Positions 42,145-52,000 of a stretch of 57,609 nt of DNA are shown here, piece by piece (positions within the stretch are counted from its first letter, which is position 1; every line of letters begins with the position of its first letter). The stretch covers positions 1-57,609 of the forward strand of contig JAILIP010000016.1 of the NCBI GenBank assembly GCA_024695235.1. The letters are read 5' to 3'. The stretch is from Bacilli bacterium (GTDB lineage: Bacteria; Bacillota_I; Bacilli_A; RFN20; CAG-826). Below the pieces are notes generated by a model. It ran no database searches. It saw only the letters and a program-made list of their open reading frames with translations, and was not told the origin of the DNA. The translations under genes and the position numbers were made by a program.

Positions 42145-43419
42145 TTATTCGGCTGGAACGTAAAGTTCAGCGTGAGCAACAACATTAGTGAATGATGCGC
42201 CTTCGGCGGTAGCTTCTAAGTCAAATTCAAGCATGATATTGACTGGAGCTTTACCCATTGATAATTTGCCATCAGCTAGGCTGAGACCAGAGTTACCAGC
42301 AACGAGTGTACCAACTGGAACTTCGGCATCGATTGCTACTGGATCGTCTTTAGCATTGCTAATTGAATTACCAGTGAGTTTGACTTTGAGTGTTGCAACT
42401 TCTTCTTCGGCAATCTTAGCTGGAACTTGACTGATTTTGTAAGCGTAGTGATATTTTCCAAAGCTGAGTCGCTTTCTGTCGACTTTTGCAAATGCTGCTT
42501 CGGTGAGTTCAGTGCCGTCTGCTTTTAAGGCAACGCCTTTAACAGTTGGGTCGATAGTTAATTGTGATTCATTAACAGCAAGACGATATCCGTCTTTAGC
42601 TTCTGCTCTAACACCTGCTAATTTGCTTGAGCCATCTGATCTTTCTCCATAGGAGAACTTGTATTCCCAATAAGATCTTTGATTTTCTTTGAGTTTTTTA
42701 GAGAATTCTTTGGTGTCAGGATCTTTGTTTGTCTTGATAAGTTCGAACTGTGAGAGCGACTTAACAGAAAGGTCTTCGTTTAATAATGCTATTTCCTCTT
42801 GCTTTACAGCAGTATGTTTGACCTTTTTATAGTGTCCGTAATCTTCTGTTTCATATGTTTCATTTTCAGTATTGTTTGCGAAGAAAATATTACCTTTTTT
42901 ATCTTCATATGCATCCATTACTTGTAAAGCTTCAACGACTTCACATATTTCATTCATGAAAATAATTGATGTATCGCCTTCATCATAAATATATTCATTA
43001 TAGGTATATACACCAGTTAAACCATTTTCTAATACTGATGCATATTTACGATTTTCTTCATCAAAGCAAGCGAAGTATCTCTTATTGACATATTCTTGTT
43101 TAGATTCTTTTTCGGCTTGTTTTGAATAATACTTGTTTGACATTTCATAAGTATATTCGTCATTTTTATAGACTTCATATACTTGTTTTTGCTCTGTTGT
43201 TGAGTGTTTAAGAGCGGTTGTTCTTTCAAAGTTATAATTCCATTCAACCTTGTTTAATTTGCTAAATGTAGCAACTACAACTTTTTCTACAAGAACATCT
43301 CTTTCATCAACGCTTAAGACACGCTTATAGTTATATTCTTTCCATGCGCCTTTTCCACCACAGCTTGCTAATAATGAGGCTGTTGTAAGGGCAACTAATA
43401 GAGTTTTAATCTTTTTCAT
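42145..43419 (-). CDS. Lipoprotein of unknown family, paralogue 1
   Basis: A 424-residue secreted lipoprotein (MKKIKTLLVALTTASLLA then SCGG, lipid Cys about 20). It is clearly paralogous to the next gene: shared YNYKR-SVDER start, EENRKYA block, KKGNIFF, KFSYGERSDGSSKLAG (YGDRADGSAKLSG in the partner), FGKYHYAYK, SNAKDDPVAIDAEVP and a closing LEFDLEATAEGASFTNV. It has no recognised domain. The tandem pair, 18 bp apart and with identical signal peptides, arose by duplication. Surface localisation follows from the lipobox. Confidence 0.82.
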   Translation of the reverse strand: MKKIKTLLVALTTASLLASCGGKGAWKEYNYKRVLSVDERDVLVEKVVVATFSKLNKVEWNYNFERTTALKHSTTEQKQVYEVYKNDEYTYEMSNKYYSKQAEKESKQEYVNKRYFACFDEENRKYASVLENGLTGVYTYNEYIYDEGDTSIIFMNEICEVVEALQVMDAYEDKKGNIFFANNTENETYETEDYGHYKKVKHTAVKQEEIALLNEDLSVKSLSQFELIKTNKDPDTKEFSKKLKENQRSYWEYKFSYGERSDGSSKLAGVRAEAKDGYRLAVNESQLTIDPTVKGVALKADGTELTEAAFAKVDRKRLSFGKYHYAYKISQVPAKIAEEEVATLKVKLTGNSISNAKDDPVAIDAEVPVGTLVAGNSGLSLADGKLSMGKAPVNIMLEFDLEATAEGASFTNVVAHAELYVPAE

Positions 43420-43437
43420 TTTAAATTCCTCCTAGCA

Positions 43438-44700
43438 TTACCAATCAACATATGGGTACACAGCTGCACTTACATTACTAAGTGATGCACCTTCGGCTGT
43501 GGCTTCAACATCCAATTCAAAAGTGAGATTTAAATCGTGTTTATTCACTTTGATTGCGCCATCAGCGTAACTATTAGCTGGATCAGCAGTACTATAGTTA
43601 GCGATTTCAACTGGCATATCGATAGCTACTGGATCTTCTTTAGAATTGCTTCTTGACGAACCTGTGAGTTTAAGTTTGATTGAAGCGATTTCATCGGTCA
43701 AATATGTATGTGGCATTTCTTCAACTTGGTATGCATAATGATATTTACCAAATGCTGTTTGTTTACTATACACAGGATCAAGAGGTGTGGAAACAAGTTC
43801 TGTTCCATCTTCTTTGTATGCAGTTAAATGAAGTTTTGGAGCACCTGCTAATTGATATTTGTCTTTTGCGTCTGCTCTTAAACCAGATAATTTAGCTGAA
43901 CCATCAGCTCTATCACCGTATGTGAATTTTATTTCGGATTTGGATTCAAGGACAACTTTATTTCTCTTATAGAAGCCAAATGTTCCGTTTCCATATTCGT
44001 CTTTGTCGAAGTTTTGTTCAATCGACATGTAAGAAGTCATTGATTTAAGAGAGTTGTCTTCGTTGAGATAAACTGCATATTGATTTCTTACGCGACGATA
44101 TTGAAGTTTGGTAGCGTGTTCCCATTCAACTGGTGTATAAGTTTCAGTTTCTGTTGAAAAAATGAAGAATTGATTACCTTTCTTATCTTCGACAGCTGTT
44201 GCTTGTGTTGAAAGTTGGGTAAACAATGGGGCTAGCATCATAGATGCTGCAGCACCTTCGTAGCCTTCTGGAAGTTCCATTTCTTCATAGTCGTAAGAAC
44301 CATCAATGCTCTCTTCTGCTAGTTGAGCATATTTGTGGTTTTCTTCATCAAATAGAGCGAATTGAGTTTTGATTGTGTTCTCGCTTTTTTGAATAAGACC
44401 ATCTTCCTCGCTAGTTTCTTTTACGACTTGCTCTGAATAGCCTTCGCCCTTAGCGTAGAGTTCTGCTACAGATTTGATTTCGCGGTTCAAACTGCGAAGC
44501 TCATATTTTTCTAAGTATGTCTCCTTAGATTCCATTTTGGAAATCTTATTCAAAGTAGCTGCTTCTGCTTTTAAAATAAGGGCAGCTTTTTCTTCAGCAC
44601 TAAAAGAACGCTTATAGGAATAAGTTTTCCATTTTGCTCCACCACAGCTCGCTAATAAAGATGCTGCGGACAAAGCAACTAAAAGTGTTTTGATTTTCAT
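43438..44700 (-). CDS. Lipoprotein of unknown family, paralogue 2
   Basis: A 420-residue lipoprotein (KIKTLLVALSAASLLASCGG) preceded by AAGGAG. It shares with its neighbour the order of conserved blocks listed there, with the strongest identity in the C-terminal 150 residues and the least in the middle (120-230). It is the upstream gene of the pair. The ligand or role is unknown. Confidence 0.82.
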   Translation of the reverse strand: MKIKTLLVALSAASLLASCGGAKWKTYSYKRSFSAEEKAALILKAEAATLNKISKMESKETYLEKYELRSLNREIKSVAELYAKGEGYSEQVVKETSEEDGLIQKSENTIKTQFALFDEENHKYAQLAEESIDGSYDYEEMELPEGYEGAAASMMLAPLFTQLSTQATAVEDKKGNQFFIFSTETETYTPVEWEHATKLQYRRVRNQYAVYLNEDNSLKSMTSYMSIEQNFDKDEYGNGTFGFYKRNKVVLESKSEIKFTYGDRADGSAKLSGLRADAKDKYQLAGAPKLHLTAYKEDGTELVSTPLDPVYSKQTAFGKYHYAYQVEEMPHTYLTDEIASIKLKLTGSSRSNSKEDPVAIDMPVEIANYSTADPANSYADGAIKVNKHDLNLTFELDVEATAEGASLSNVSAAVYPYVDW

Positions 44701-44798
44701 TTATTAAAATCTCTCCTTGTGATTTCATTATAATCTATTAATAGATTGCTGAGAAAGAAATTTTATCTAACAATAAATTGTTAAAAGGCATGAAAAAA

Positions 44799-44821
44799 GC
44801 ACGGCGTATATGTGTCCGTGC
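44799..44821 (-). terminator. Terminator after the mgtC-family gene
   Basis: GCACGG, 11-nt loop, CCGTGC, followed on the minus strand by TTTTTT. Confidence 0.85.
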
Positions 44822-44831
44822 ATTTTTTCTA

Positions 44832-45569
44832 TTATCTATGAGCGAGTAATTGAACTGAAGTTGCTTTGGTCTCTTTTTCGAGTGCAGAGACATATTCACT
44901 TACACGATCTTCTTGTGAATTGAAGATGGCTTGGAAGGTAAGTTCTAAGCACTTGCTGTCCCCTTCTCCAATGATTTCACTATGAAGACCACTGACAGTG
45001 CAATCAAATTGTTTTGAGATAGTGAGAATCTTTTCAATAACTGGTTCATTTCCTGGAACACACATCGTGATTGTTGGATTCTTCTTGTTAAGTTTAATTT
45101 CAACTTTTCTAAAGACTGTTAAGACGATGATGATTAGAAGAGTACCGGCAACAGCAAGAACGAAGTTGAATGAACCACAGGCAATACCAATAGCCATAAC
45201 TGTCCAAATAGTAGCGGCTGTTGTTAAGCCTTTGATACCTGTTCCACGATGCATGATAACACCTGCACCTAAGAAGCCAACGCCAGTGATAATTTGAGCG
45301 GCTAATCTAGCAACGTCTCTTTTGCCATCAAATAAGGCTGGGAAACCATAGATGGAGATGATCATGATGATACATGAACCAACTCCAACAAGAAGGTGAG
45401 TTCTAAGACCAGCACTTCTTCCTTTGATTTCTCTTTCGATACCTACGGCACCACAAAGAATGACTGATAAAACTAACGCAATCAAACAAAGACATAGATT
45501 GCCAACAGGCCAACCATTGATGGTCCAATTATTAAGTAATTCTGCAATTTTTTGATCGATTGTAATCAT
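44832..45569 (-). CDS. MgtC/SapB family membrane protein
   Basis: A 245-residue protein with five N-terminal helices. The family motif is CGAVGIEREIKGRSAGLRTH (about 38-57), followed by GVGFLGAGVIMHRGTGIKGL (about 95-114) with the conserved TTAATIW. The C-terminal 85 residues form an ACT-like cytoplasmic domain (TISKQFDCTVSGLHSEI). MgtC proteins are linked to Mg2+ limitation and acid survival; a transport function is disputed. AGAGGAT precedes the ATG. Confidence 0.92.
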   Translation of the reverse strand: MITIDQKIAELLNNWTINGWPVGNLCLCLIALVLSVILCGAVGIEREIKGRSAGLRTHLLVGVGSCIIMIISIYGFPALFDGKRDVARLAAQIITGVGFLGAGVIMHRGTGIKGLTTAATIWTVMAIGIACGSFNFVLAVAGTLLIIIVLTVFRKVEIKLNKKNPTITMCVPGNEPVIEKILTISKQFDCTVSGLHSEIIGEGDSKCLELTFQAIFNSQEDRVSEYVSALEKETKATSVQLLAHR

Positions 45570-45591
45570 AGTTTTATCCTCTAATTTATTA

Positions 45592-45630
45592 ATTATAGAC
45601 TAAAATATATTATTTTTCAATTGAAAAATA
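45592..45630 (-). promoter_or_regulatory. mgtC-family promoter with a 20-bp palindromic operator candidate
   Basis: On the minus strand TTGAAA, 17 bp, TATAAT. The -35 box lies inside a perfect 20-bp palindrome, TATTTTTCAATTGAAAAATA (45611-45630), a likely repressor site. The palindrome also sits right behind the permease stop codon but lacks a T run typical of terminators. Confidence 0.65.
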
Positions 45631-45631
45631 T

Positions 45632-47011
45632 TTACTCCTCTTTGCTAATTTCTTCCTTTGGCTCTTTTGGTTTACGTTTGATATTTACGAATGCATTCAT
45701 AACAATGCCAATCACTAATGCACATGCAATTGGGGAAAATTGGACATAGTAGAAGTTGACAACAAGTCCGCCAATACCTGCTACGAGAATAGTAGCAACA
45801 ACGAAGATGTTCCTGTGATCGCCCATATCAACACCTTTTAGCATTTGGAAACCACTTGCAGCAATAAATCCGTATAATGCAAAGCATAACCCACCCATTA
45901 CACAGTCAGGAATAGTGGCAAAAAACGTCATTAGCGGGCCAATGAAGGCTGAAGCTATACAAATAAGGGCAGCTACTAAAACAGTCCAAATTGAGGCGTT
46001 TCTTGATAAGGCTGTGCAAGAAATAGATTCACCATAGGTGGTGTTTGGACATCCACCAAAGATAGCGCCTATCATAGAACCGCATCCATCACCGAGTAAT
46101 GTGCGACTTAGACCAGGCTCTTTTAAGAGATCTTCATTTATAATGAATGATAAATTCTTATGATCTGCAATATGTTCAGTAAAGCAAACAAAGGCAAGTG
46201 GAACATATGAGACTGCTATAAGACCAAAGTATTTAAAGAATTGTGATGTACTTTCAAATTCCTTGATACCTTTAATAGCGCGAACAAAGGCAAAATCCGG
46301 TATCCATTCAATATGTTTGAAAAGGCTATAGTCAATTATCTTTAAGGCATCGATATTAGCGCATATTCCAATAATAGAGAATATACTTGCTAAAGCATAA
46401 CCAGAAAGAATGCCAATAATGAACGGAATAAGTTTAAGTGTCTTATGAGCGTATACGGACACTCCAACTGAAACAAATAAGGCTACTAAGCCACATAGCA
46501 AGCATAGATATTGATTTGCTACTGGCGCACCAATGCCATTAAGGACATTTCCTTTAAAGAGATTGCTAATTGCGTTTGGAGCAAGAGTTAATCCAATGGT
46601 GACCACAGTTGGACCAATGACTACTCTAGGAGCGACTTTATCAATCCATTTTGTTCCAGCAAATTTAACAATCAAGGAAAGGATAAGATATACGCTTCCT
46701 GCTAATATAGCACCGATAATGATACCAACATATCCTATGGATATAGTAGCTGCTCCAGCAAAGGCTGCTAGCATAGATCCAACAAACGAAAATGATGAGC
46801 CTAAAAACACTGGGCTTTTAAAGCGAGTGATAAGCATATAGATGATCGTTCCAACACCAGCACCTAGTAAAGCAGCTGATTGGCTTAGACCATTTCCAAC
46901 TACTAATGGCACGGCGATAGTACCTGCCATAACTGCTAAGACTTGTTGAATAGCAGCTAGGATGAGTTTCCTAACAGGTGGACGATCGTGGATTTTATAT
47001 ACCATTTCCAT
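45632..47011 (-). CDS. Uracil/xanthine permease (NCS2 family)
   Basis: A 459-residue permease from ATG 47011. A TTG at 47020 lies inside the -10 box and is rejected; ATG 47005 is also possible. It has about 12-14 helices. The start IHDRPPVRKLILAAIQQVLA, the motif AGTIAVPLVVGNGL and the signature GCGSMIGAIFGGCPNTTYGE (about 307-326) are of the NCS2 UraA type, favouring uracil. The mRNA appears leaderless. No PyrR-type leader is present. Confidence 0.9.
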   Translation of the reverse strand: MEMVYKIHDRPPVRKLILAAIQQVLAVMAGTIAVPLVVGNGLSQSAALLGAGVGTIIYMLITRFKSPVFLGSSFSFVGSMLAAFAGAATISIGYVGIIIGAILAGSVYLILSLIVKFAGTKWIDKVAPRVVIGPTVVTIGLTLAPNAISNLFKGNVLNGIGAPVANQYLCLLCGLVALFVSVGVSVYAHKTLKLIPFIIGILSGYALASIFSIIGICANIDALKIIDYSLFKHIEWIPDFAFVRAIKGIKEFESTSQFFKYFGLIAVSYVPLAFVCFTEHIADHKNLSFIINEDLLKEPGLSRTLLGDGCGSMIGAIFGGCPNTTYGESISCTALSRNASIWTVLVAALICIASAFIGPLMTFFATIPDCVMGGLCFALYGFIAASGFQMLKGVDMGDHRNIFVVATILVAGIGGLVVNFYYVQFSPIACALVIGIVMNAFVNIKRKPKEPKEEISKEE

Positions 47012-47019
47012 AGGAAACA

Positions 47020-47048
47020 ACTATATCGCATATATGCATTTATATCAA
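47020..47048 (-). promoter_or_regulatory. Promoter of the NCS2 permease, leaderless
   Basis: On the minus strand TTGATA, 17 bp, TATAGT (47025-47020). The start codon at 47011 lies 8 bp beyond the -10 box, with no ribosome site. Confidence 0.7.
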
Positions 47049-47077
47049 CAAAAAAGAAAAAGCGCTCTTTTGAGCGC
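47049..47077 (-). terminator. Terminator of the padR-DUF1700-DUF4097 operon
   Basis: GCGCTC, loop AAAA, GAGCGC, then TTTTTCTTTTTT on the minus strand. Confidence 0.9.
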
Positions 47078-47083
47078 AATCCC

Positions 47084-48034
47084 TTATTTTATTGAGAGAA
47101 TGATATCTCCAGTATCTGTTTTAACTTTGCAGATACCGCCTGTAGTCTCTGGAACTCTAACTTTACCTGTATCAGTGAAGCATTGGAATGTCTTTCCGGT
47201 GAGGAGTGTTCCTCTAACATCACCTGTATCTGTTTCAATATCAAGTGTTTCGGCATCGCTATCATTGAATGTGATATCGCCTGTTGATGCTTTGGCTTTG
47301 ATATTTTCAGTAATGAGTGTATTTGTGTAGATTTGTTTACCAGTTGATGTTTTGATATCTAAATTCTTTGCTTTGACTTCATTAAGGGTGATGTCTCCTG
47401 TAGAAAGGTTTGCAACGATATTTTCTTCAACATTAACTACGTTAAGTTTAATTTTACCAGTTGAAGCTTTAACATCAACACCCTTGGTTTCCATCTCAGA
47501 GATTTCGATGTTTCCAGTTGATGCTTCTATCTTGGTTTGATCAGCATTAACAGTTGAAAACTTGGCATCACCTGTTGATGATTTGACATCAATACTTTCA
47601 AAGGAGTATCCATCTACCATTGAGATATCGCCTGTATCGTTTTTAATGGTGAGTGATACAAATTCTTGAACTGGGAGGTAGACATCAATGTTTGTCTTTG
47701 AGTTAAAGAAAATGTACTTCCACCACCTGATGTTATCTTCTTTTTGAGTAATCTTAAGCGATGAATCTTCAATGTTTACATCTGTAGTAACTTTTTCATT
47801 TACTTCATAGACAACTTTCTTTGTACCGTCTTCAGTCTTATGGAAAGATAGATTTGATGTATTGATATCAATATCGAATTTAGTGAAATCCTCTTCGATA
47901 ACAAATTCTTTTGTTTCGTTATTTGTTTTACGATCTTTTACACCTTTATAGATGGCGTAACCCATGAGGGCACTACCAGCGAGGAACAATAATGTTCCTG
48001 ATATAACGATTGGAATAATAATTAACTTCTTCAT
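47084..48034 (-). CDS. DUF4097 membrane-anchored beta-helix protein
   Basis: A 316-residue protein with one N-terminal membrane segment (LIIIPIVISGTLLFLAGSAL), then an extracytoplasmic domain of about 12 short repeats centred on D/S-T-G-D/N-I, such as NDTGDISMVDG, SSTGDAKFS, ASTGNIEIS and LSTGDITLN. This is the DUF4097 parallel beta-helix. It follows DUF1700 by 1 bp. In Firmicutes such trios respond to envelope stress; the exact role is not known. Confidence 0.93.
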   Translation of the reverse strand: MKKLIIIPIVISGTLLFLAGSALMGYAIYKGVKDRKTNNETKEFVIEEDFTKFDIDINTSNLSFHKTEDGTKKVVYEVNEKVTTDVNIEDSSLKITQKEDNIRWWKYIFFNSKTNIDVYLPVQEFVSLTIKNDTGDISMVDGYSFESIDVKSSTGDAKFSTVNADQTKIEASTGNIEISEMETKGVDVKASTGKIKLNVVNVEENIVANLSTGDITLNEVKAKNLDIKTSTGKQIYTNTLITENIKAKASTGDITFNDSDAETLDIETDTGDVRGTLLTGKTFQCFTDTGKVRVPETTGGICKVKTDTGDIILSIK

Positions 48035-48035
48035 A

Positions 48036-48629
48036 TTAGTTTCTTCCTTTTCTAATGATTGAGTATTTGATGCCGTTTATCATCTTTTTTGAGAGATAGA
48101 CAGATAACTTGGTTGCCCCATAGCACCCAAATGACAGGAGCATTGATCCTCCTAAGGCTGTTAATGACATGCCTAGATATAGCATTGAGAAGTCGCCATG
48201 GAATAGTTCGATGAAGAACAAAGCGATTCCTCCAATGGCTGCGACAATGAGGGCTAGTTCAGTAACATAGCTAACAATGACAAGTACCCAGAGCAAGATA
48301 TACGCGACAAGCATGAGAATGAACGCTGTTAGGAGTAATGGGAACCATAGTGGGAAACCTAAAACGATAAGTACGATTTCCCACGCTCTAAGTGAGCGTT
48401 TCGGTTTAACTTTCTCTTTAACTAACTTTGTTAGAGGTGTATCTTTAGCAATCTCATTGACTACTTCATCGACAGTGCCGATTTCAGTGATAGCCTCTTC
48501 TTCACTTTTACCCTCATCCATCCTGTCGTTGATCATTTCTTCATAGAAGCTAACACGGTTATCAACGTCTTCAGGTGGTAAGCCTTTTAGTTTATTTCTT
48601 AATTCACCTAAGAATTCTTGTTTATTCAT
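48036..48629 (-). CDS. DUF1700 (HAAS) membrane protein
   Basis: A 197-residue protein. The N-terminal HAAS domain (MNKQEFLGELRNKLKGLP, then FYEEMINDRMDEGKSEEEAI) is a small helical signalling domain, and the rest is four or five membrane helices. It overlaps padR by 8 bp and precedes DUF4097, the standard padR-DUF1700-DUF4097 arrangement. It probably links the membrane state to the PadR regulator. Confidence 0.93.
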   Translation of the reverse strand: MNKQEFLGELRNKLKGLPPEDVDNRVSFYEEMINDRMDEGKSEEEAITEIGTVDEVVNEIAKDTPLTKLVKEKVKPKRSLRAWEIVLIVLGFPLWFPLLLTAFILMLVAYILLWVLVIVSYVTELALIVAAIGGIALFFIELFHGDFSMLYLGMSLTALGGSMLLSFGCYGATKLSVYLSKKMINGIKYSIIRKGRN

Positions 48630-48939
48630 ATCTATTTTCCTCCACGATGAAGGAGTATATCCCCATCATCTCTTTCCACTCACTCTTGAAATCTTCAATT
48701 CTTTTATGACCTAAGTCAGTGATGTGATAATACTTTCTTAGTCGTCCTTCGAATTCGACGGACCTCACTATGAGCATCTTCCCTTCTTCAAGCCTTTTAA
48801 GAATTGTGTAGAGAGTAGATTCAGATAATTCTAGGATTGGTTTTAGGTCTTTGATGATCTTATAGCCGTATGAATCTTCATTCTTAATCGCGGCTAGAAC
48901 GCATACATCGAGAACCCCTCTTCTTAATTGAGCATCCAT
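48622..48939 (-). CDS. PadR family transcriptional regulator
   Basis: A 105-residue winged-helix regulator. RRGVLDVCVLAAIKNEDSYGYKI is the PadR start; LSESTLYTILKRLEEGKML is the recognition helix region; RKYYHITDLGHKRIEDFKSEW is the wing and dimer helix. It is the first gene of the envelope operon and probably autoregulates it. Inverted repeats surround the promoter. Confidence 0.94.
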   Translation of the reverse strand: MDAQLRRGVLDVCVLAAIKNEDSYGYKIIKDLKPILELSESTLYTILKRLEEGKMLIVRSVEFEGRLRKYYHITDLGHKRIEDFKSEWKEMMGIYSFIVEENRYE

Positions 48940-48942
48940 ATC

Positions 48943-49020
48943 ATACCTCTTCTTCCGGAATACATCATATCACGAGGTATCAAGATTTTACAAGAAAAAT
49001 TTTAAATATACATAGTATAT
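48943..49020 (-). promoter_or_regulatory. padR promoter with candidate PadR operators
   Basis: On the minus strand TTGTAA (48993-48988), 18 bp, TATGAT (48969-48964). ATACCTC at 48943-48949 and GAGGTAT at 48974-48980 form a 7-bp inverted repeat that brackets the -10 box and start site. Farther upstream, ATATAC-ATA-GTATAT (49006-49020) is a perfect dyad resembling known PadR sites. Confidence 0.55.
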
Positions 49021-49042
49021 ATTTTGAAAATTCATCATTGAC

Positions 49043-49071
49043 AACAAAAAGAAAAGGAGGATTTCTCCCCC
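49043..49071 (-). terminator. Terminator of the repeat lipoprotein gene
   Basis: GGGGGA, tetraloop GAAA, TCCTCC (one G-T pair), then TTTTCTTTTT on the minus strand. Confidence 0.8.
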
Positions 49072-49090
49072 TAATTAGTGTCCAAGATTT

Positions 49091-52000
49091 TTAGATTGCA
49101 ATCCACACGGCATGCAATGTTAAATCATCTTCATATAACCATGTACCACCATAGTATTGGTTATCATCATCATCAAACCATCCAACAAGTTCATACACTG
49201 TAGTTCCATCAATCATAACACCATAGGAACAAAGTACATATTCAGCACCATATTGTACAGTTATCGAATAATCACTACTATAAGTTGTTCCATCAATATA
49301 GCATTCGCCGGTGTTTGAAATTGTAATGATTGCATCCCCAATCGTGGATAGCATATTACCTTTGACAGCTAAGTAATATACTTTTCCAGCTTGAAGATTA
49401 TATGTCAAAAAGAAATCAAGATCCGTATCACTGATATCATCAGAAGAAATTAGCACATTGTGATTTTCATCATACAAAGTTCCAAATAAATCTAAATCAG
49501 AAATAGATGTAAATGTAATCGAACGATTTGCCAATGGAACAAAAGCAATAATTTGTTCATTTGTTCCGTTAATTGAAATATTGTATTCTGGTGTAGATTC
49601 AATATATATTGAATCATTATCACACTCTAACCATTTAGCATACAAAGTTAAATCATGTGTAACACTTCCACTAAAATTAAACAATTCAGTTAATTCTTGG
49701 TCAATATACCAACCAGCAAATATAAACCCTTCTTTTGGTGTTGGAGCATAATAACAATGTTCACTTATTGTTAGTTCATAAGTTTCAAGCACATCATCGC
49801 CATCCATAAATGTAACAACTGGAGATATATCTCCGCCGTTTGGGGATAACGTCAATGTGTATTCGTTTGGTGTAAATTTCGCATAGACATCTACATCACC
49901 TACAGAATTAGCGCTTATACCGGTTATTTGGCTCTGAGTAGTAAATTCTGGTGAGGTATACCATCCATCGAATGTATAACCTGTTTTAGATGCTGACAGG
50001 AAAGTAAACGAATCTTCCGTCGTGTATGTTAGCGGATTATTCTCATCATTCGTTCCACCATCAAGATGATAATTTATCTGATAATTAGACAATTGCCATC
50101 TTGCTATCAAATCTTTATCAGAATCAAAGTTATAGTAATCTTCTAATCTGTTATCGTTGCTATCATACCAACCCAAGAAATCATACCCTCGTTTTTCAAC
50201 AGCTGGCGCATTGCTTAATGCGTCATATACAACTTCTGCACTTCTATTATTGCTAGAAAGAACTCTATTTGTTGATTTGCTATTTACCGAGATAGTGCAA
50301 TTTTCAGTTGAGCCTTGATTCCATGTGCCTGAAACACCAATTATTTCACCTGGCTGAACATTCACGGTCCCGGTTTTTGTTCCATCATCACTAATCTGAA
50401 CAAGCATTTCGTTTCTAGTAATGCTGAATAAGTAGAAAACTGTTGCAACACTACCGCTATTAGAAGGGATGTAGATTTCATATGCTATTGATGTTACATC
50501 TCCGGGTATATAACAAGTGTGCTTATAATTGCTTGTATAGCCAATCGACGAGCGATTAGGGGTTCTTAAAGTTACTTCGTTTGATAAATACTTTGTAGTT
50601 GATGGTTGAATAACATCCCATTTAGCATACAATGTAACATTTTCTTCTATGGTCGTAGTGCCAGAAAATTTGTTCGTGCAACCACTATTCAAATACCAAC
50701 CGGCAAAGGCTGAAGTCGAATTATAAGTAGTGAGTTTCCATGATGCATATGGATCGAAATAACTGTTTTGATTAACGCTAAATGTTTTTGTGCCTAAATC
50801 GCCATTTCTGCTATCAAGTGTCACAGTCAATTTTTGTTGATAAGTGCCACCGTTTGAGTTAAAGGTCACATTGTATGTATTAGCAGTGAATTTGGCATAC
50901 AAATCTAAATCACCTGTTCTGTTAGTAATACTTGAAATAGAAGAAGCATATCCTGAGTCTAAATACCATCCATTAAATGTATAACCTGTCTTTGATGGAT
51001 TCTTTAATTCTATGGTGTCAAGAATAGTATAACTATCAGGATTTTTTATATGATTGGTTCCACCATCAACATGATATGTAATTGAAAATTGAGTTGGATC
51101 CCATTTAGCTTCAAGGCTGATATTAGATGTGATGCCTGTTAAAGTGTTAATTGGATCTGTTTCGCCATCTAGATACCATCCATTAAATGTATACCCGCTT
51201 CTCGAAGGATCTAGCAAATCGATACTCTCATCTTCATATATGGATATAGGATTATCATCATTGTTGGTTCCGTTATTCAAAATATATGTAATGTAATAAA
51301 TACCTCTATAGTTTGGGTTTTCATGATATGTATAATCTCCATCGAAAACCCATGAATAAGATGTCTCATTATTACCAGAAATGCTTGTTGAGGTATTTTC
51401 AGGCATCATGGATGCGATGCTACTATTCTCAGGAACCGTTACCGTTGTAGATGTTTCATCTATAAATGTGAATGTGTAATTATCAAAAACGTTATATTCA
51501 GCATAGACATCCATATTAGATGTAACCGAAGATATATCTTTATCCCAAGATTTAAACGTGTAGCTCTTGTGATTTTGATGATCCCTTGTCGGGGTAGCAC
51601 CAGTATATGTGACACTTGTTCCGTAATCGACACTCTTTTCCTGTAAAAGAGAGCCATCATAGTTTAAAAAGCGAACTTGGTATTTATTAACGACACTATT
51701 AAATTGGGCGACATATTCAACATCACCACTAACATTCGATAACGCTGGAGACCAATTACTAAAAGTATATGTGTATTGTGCATCGCTAGGTTTTGATGGT
51801 TGATTACCATCGAAATGTGGATATGTTCCATATGGAACATCTGTATCCGTTTCTAAAACCTGTCCATCCCAGTTTTTCCATGTGACAGTATATTTATTCA
51901 CAGTGGAAGTAAACTGTGCATAGTAAGATGTATTCGCGGTTACTGGTTTGATTTCAGGAGACCAATTCTTAAATGTATATGAATACTGAGCATCTCCTGC

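Noticed and set aside
46533-47330. Plus-strand ORFs opposite the permease and DUF4097 genes
   Set aside because: They are shadows of strongly recognised genes, and one runs across the terminator between them.
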